DNA of 26,277 bases. Source: a virus. Below, one piece after another: positions 24,730-26,277 of this stretch. The notes below the pieces were generated by a model that saw nothing but the letters and a program-made list of their open reading frames with translations, did no database searches and was not told where the DNA came from. The DNA lies in IMG/VR virus record IMGVR_UViG_3300031521_000316, positions 1 to 26,277 of that record. One strand, given 5' to 3'. Position 1 is the stretch's first letter; each line of letters starts with the position of its first letter. The position numbers were made by a program, and so were the translations under genes.

Positions 24730-25044
24730 TCAGATAGTTTTGGAATACAGCGATTGCGGGCCATCGCTCCAACGATAAACAGTGAATGACATTGTAAAAT
24801 CACTCATCATGTTTTCCAATGAGTCTCGTTTGTCCTTAAGCCATTTGTTCAACATATTCACATCGTAAAAATATTGAACGATTTTTTTAGTGATTTCGTA
24901 GGAACTATTTCCATTTCCAATAAAACGATATTCGATAGCAAACGATCCATCGATAGGCCAGTTAGCTGCATTAACAGGCGAAGTGTCTGCAAGTAATGCG
25001 CTCGAACAAGCATATTGGTGTCCTAGTACTAAACTATTTCTCAT
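24730..25044 (-). CDS. Hypothetical protein, 104 aa
   Basis: The start at 25044 has AGAGGAAAA 5 bases upstream. It is the first gene of the 25044-23886 operon and lies 59 bases downstream of the second exact copy of the 26-bp element. The protein contains PIDGSFAIEYRFIGNGNSSY, an amphipathic helical middle (ITKKIVQYFYDVNMLNKWL) and a C-terminal strand pair (MSFTVYRWSDG). No family is recognised. Confidence 0.65.
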   Translation of the reverse strand: MRNSLVLGHQYACSSALLADTSPVNAANWPIDGSFAIEYRFIGNGNSSYEITKKIVQYFYDVNMLNKWLKDKRDSLENMMSDFTMSFTVYRWSDGPQSLYSKTI

Positions 25045-25102
25045 GACATTTTCCTCTTAAATGATTGGTGGTTTAACAGCATTTATGGTTCAATCTCAAG
25101 AG

Positions 25103-25128
25103 TAGAATATATGTCTGAAATATTCTGG
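25103..25128 (-). promoter_or_regulatory. 26-bp element, copy 2: putative phage promoter
   Basis: Identical over 26 bases to 1420-1445, in the same orientation and nearly the same distance (59 versus 62 bases) from the next start codon. A terminator lies immediately upstream in both cases. Confidence 0.6.
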
Positions 25129-25133
25129 GATAC

Positions 25134-25165
25134 AAAAAAATAAGGACAGCATACCTTATTTTTTT
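25134..25165 (-). terminator. Hairpin terminator with TATGCTG in the loop
   Basis: AAAAAAATAAGG pairs with CCTTATTTTTTT around an 8-base loop. On the minus strand the loop carries TATGCTG and the stem ends in seven T residues. It ends the 26119-25171 unit. Confidence 0.8.
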
Positions 25166-25170
25166 ATACA

Positions 25171-25740
25171 TTATTTACGATTAATGTCAATAACTACTGC
25201 ATCTTCAGTAGCAATATGCATTACTGGTTTATCAACAATAATTTCTTGATTAACCATTTCTTTAAGTGTTTCTGTAATTTCGGCAATAATTTTGTTTGTG
25301 TATGGAACAATATCCCCAAGTATAGGACTATCGTTATTGAGTTTCAATTCAATAACTTTAAGAGTGGCTGACAATTCTTCAAGTTCAGATGTAAGTTTAT
25401 TCGACAGTTGGAATGATGGTGGATTGATATTGTTCGAACCAAAGGAAACGCCTTTTTCCCAGATCTTCCAAGAAAACAATGCATTCCACTCTGGTGAGTC
25501 AGGTACCATATTTCCAGGCATTGCTACTTGCAGTTGTTCAAAAGCAGTTTTCGATAATGCTGGTTGTGATTGAACATCCCAAAGAATCTTAAACATAATT
25601 CTAAAACACAGATTTGCATTTACCCAATACGAATCATCAGCAATAATTTTTTCAGCGTTTCTATTCCAGTATAGATTTCCTTGTTCGTCAGCATGCACTA
25701 AAACAGTATCGTTACCAACCATGATGCTTGGGTTAGCCAT
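25171..25740 (-). CDS. Hypothetical protein, 189 aa
   Basis: The start at 25740 overlaps the end of the previous gene by 8 bases and has GGAG about 8 bases upstream, so the two are translationally coupled. The N-terminal part is alpha/beta with several Trp (LYWNRNAEKIIADDSYWVNA). The middle has WNALFSWKIWEKGVSFGSNN, and a helical stretch from about residue 112 (LTSELEELSATLKVIELKLN) could form a coiled coil. No family is recognised. Confidence 0.65.
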   Translation of the reverse strand: MANPSIMVGNDTVLVHADEQGNLYWNRNAEKIIADDSYWVNANLCFRIMFKILWDVQSQPALSKTAFEQLQVAMPGNMVPDSPEWNALFSWKIWEKGVSFGSNNINPPSFQLSNKLTSELEELSATLKVIELKLNNDSPILGDIVPYTNKIIAEITETLKEMVNQEIIVDKPVMHIATEDAVVIDINRK

Positions 25741-26119
25741 TTGTTATTTCTCCACATAGTTGAACTACAAAACCTTCTCGTTCTAAGTATTTTTTCATTA
25801 AGTTGACAAAAATATATCGATGACAGAATGTATTTGGCTTACAATAACATGCAATAGCAACTTCAGTATATTCTTTAAGTTTTTCCCATTCTGGAAATGC
25901 TTGTTTAAATGACTGACGCATTCTGGTTAGATATAGAGTTGTGTATTGCTCTTCAGTCAATTTACCATTTTTATAATCCATGACAGCAGAGTACTCTGGG
26001 GCGAATGCAAAATTCCCACTTTTAGCCGTAACATCAAGCATTGTAATTTTTCGCTCAACAGCTAATCGCCAACTCCCCATTTGAATTGTCCATACTTTTA
26101 TTACTTTTTTATCGGGCAT
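25733..26119 (-). CDS. DUF488-like Cys-rich protein, 128 aa
   Basis: The start at 26119 has no good ribosome site. The C-terminal motif VAIACYCKPNTFCHRYIF (C91, C93, C99, H100, R101) followed by VVQLCGEI resembles the conserved CxC...FCHR region of DUF488 proteins. These are widespread small proteins of unknown biochemistry, sometimes seen in phages. The central helical region (TLYLTRMRQSFKQAFPEWEK) also fits a small alpha/beta fold with the Cys cluster as a possible metal or nucleotide site. The family assignment is from memory. Confidence 0.6.
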   Translation of the reverse strand: MPDKKVIKVWTIQMGSWRLAVERKITMLDVTAKSGNFAFAPEYSAVMDYKNGKLTEEQYTTLYLTRMRQSFKQAFPEWEKLKEYTEVAIACYCKPNTFCHRYIFVNLMKKYLEREGFVVQLCGEITNG

Positions 26120-26132
26120 GATTTTTGAACAT

Positions 26133-26204
26133 AAAAAAATTACGGCATATTTGAATTACAATCACATAAATAATTTAGCTATTATTATCTATGTAATTGT
26201 AATT
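26133..26204 (-). terminator. Hairpin terminator with TATGCCG and T7
   Basis: AATTACAAT (26154-26162) plus ACATA (26164-26168) pair with 26190-26194 and 26196-26204. The intervening C-A mismatch on the plus strand is a G-U pair on the minus strand. TATGCCG (26149-26143) and seven T residues (26139-26133) follow. Confidence 0.75.
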
Positions 26205-26210
26205 TTCACA

Positions 26211-26277
26211 TTATTCAGTTGTACGAGTTTTACACAATTCAAGAACATCAGCCTTTACTTTGCCAATTGGAATAAAG
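26211..26277 (-). CDS. C-terminal end of an unknown gene (starts outside the window)
   Basis: An open minus-strand frame enters from the window edge and ends at TAA 26211-26213. It encodes FIPIGKVKADVLELCKTRTTE. It is followed by the terminator at 26133-26204, which supports a real gene end. Too short to identify. Confidence 0.55.
   Translation of the reverse strand, partial: FIPIGKVKADVLELCKTRTTE

Noticed and set aside
1-26277. CRISPR array, insertion sequence or integrase
   Set aside because: No regularly spaced direct repeats, transposase, recombinase or terminal inverted repeats with target duplications were seen.

Overview
The window is a piece of an AT-rich jumbo myophage genome of the phiKZ-like, nucleus-forming kind. 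The main evidence is a phage tubulin (PhuZ), a phiKZ-type large terminase, and a tail sheath and tail tube pair lying next to three large virion proteins in the same order as phiKZ genes 25 to 30. The host cannot be read from the sequence. No tRNA, CRISPR array, insertion sequence or integrase was found.

Layout. Positions 1-756 hold the start of a large minus-strand gene, probably the family B DNA polymerase, read from a GTG. Positions 877-2558 carry two tiny genes and an HNH homing endonuclease gene broken by an in-frame amber codon. Positions 2670-6098 are a tight minus-strand operon of eight genes, most of which look like diverged copies of one another. Positions 6154-6968 hold no credible gene but contain a dense set of nested inverted repeats, read here as a large structured RNA on the minus strand. 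phuZ lies immediately upstream of it (6969-7961). A virion gene follows on the plus strand (8098-8937), then two small helical proteins on the minus strand (9090-9618). A 600-base intergenic region with GC-rich islands inside very AT-rich DNA comes next (9671-10265).

Positions 10266-23812 are the late or virion module: three plus-strand virion genes, terL and three large virion genes on the minus strand, then the sheath and tube genes on the plus strand. Positions 23886-26277 hold small minus-strand genes: a coiled-coil protein, a membrane protein, three unknowns, and a DUF488-like Cys-rich protein.

Regulation visible in the sequence. Many transcription units end in a long hairpin. In most of these a TATGCYG heptamer follows the hairpin or sits in it, and on the minus strand a T-run usually comes next. 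Three minus-strand sites carry an ACATATTAC core resembling the phiKZ early promoter; they lie upstream of the HNH gene, phuZ and the 70-aa gene. An exact 26-bp element lies about 60 bases upstream of two unrelated small minus-strand genes, with a third, diverged copy at 9056-9078. The parts with most novelty are the structured RNA downstream of phuZ, the shared 3'-end motif, the 26-bp element and the tandem paralog array.
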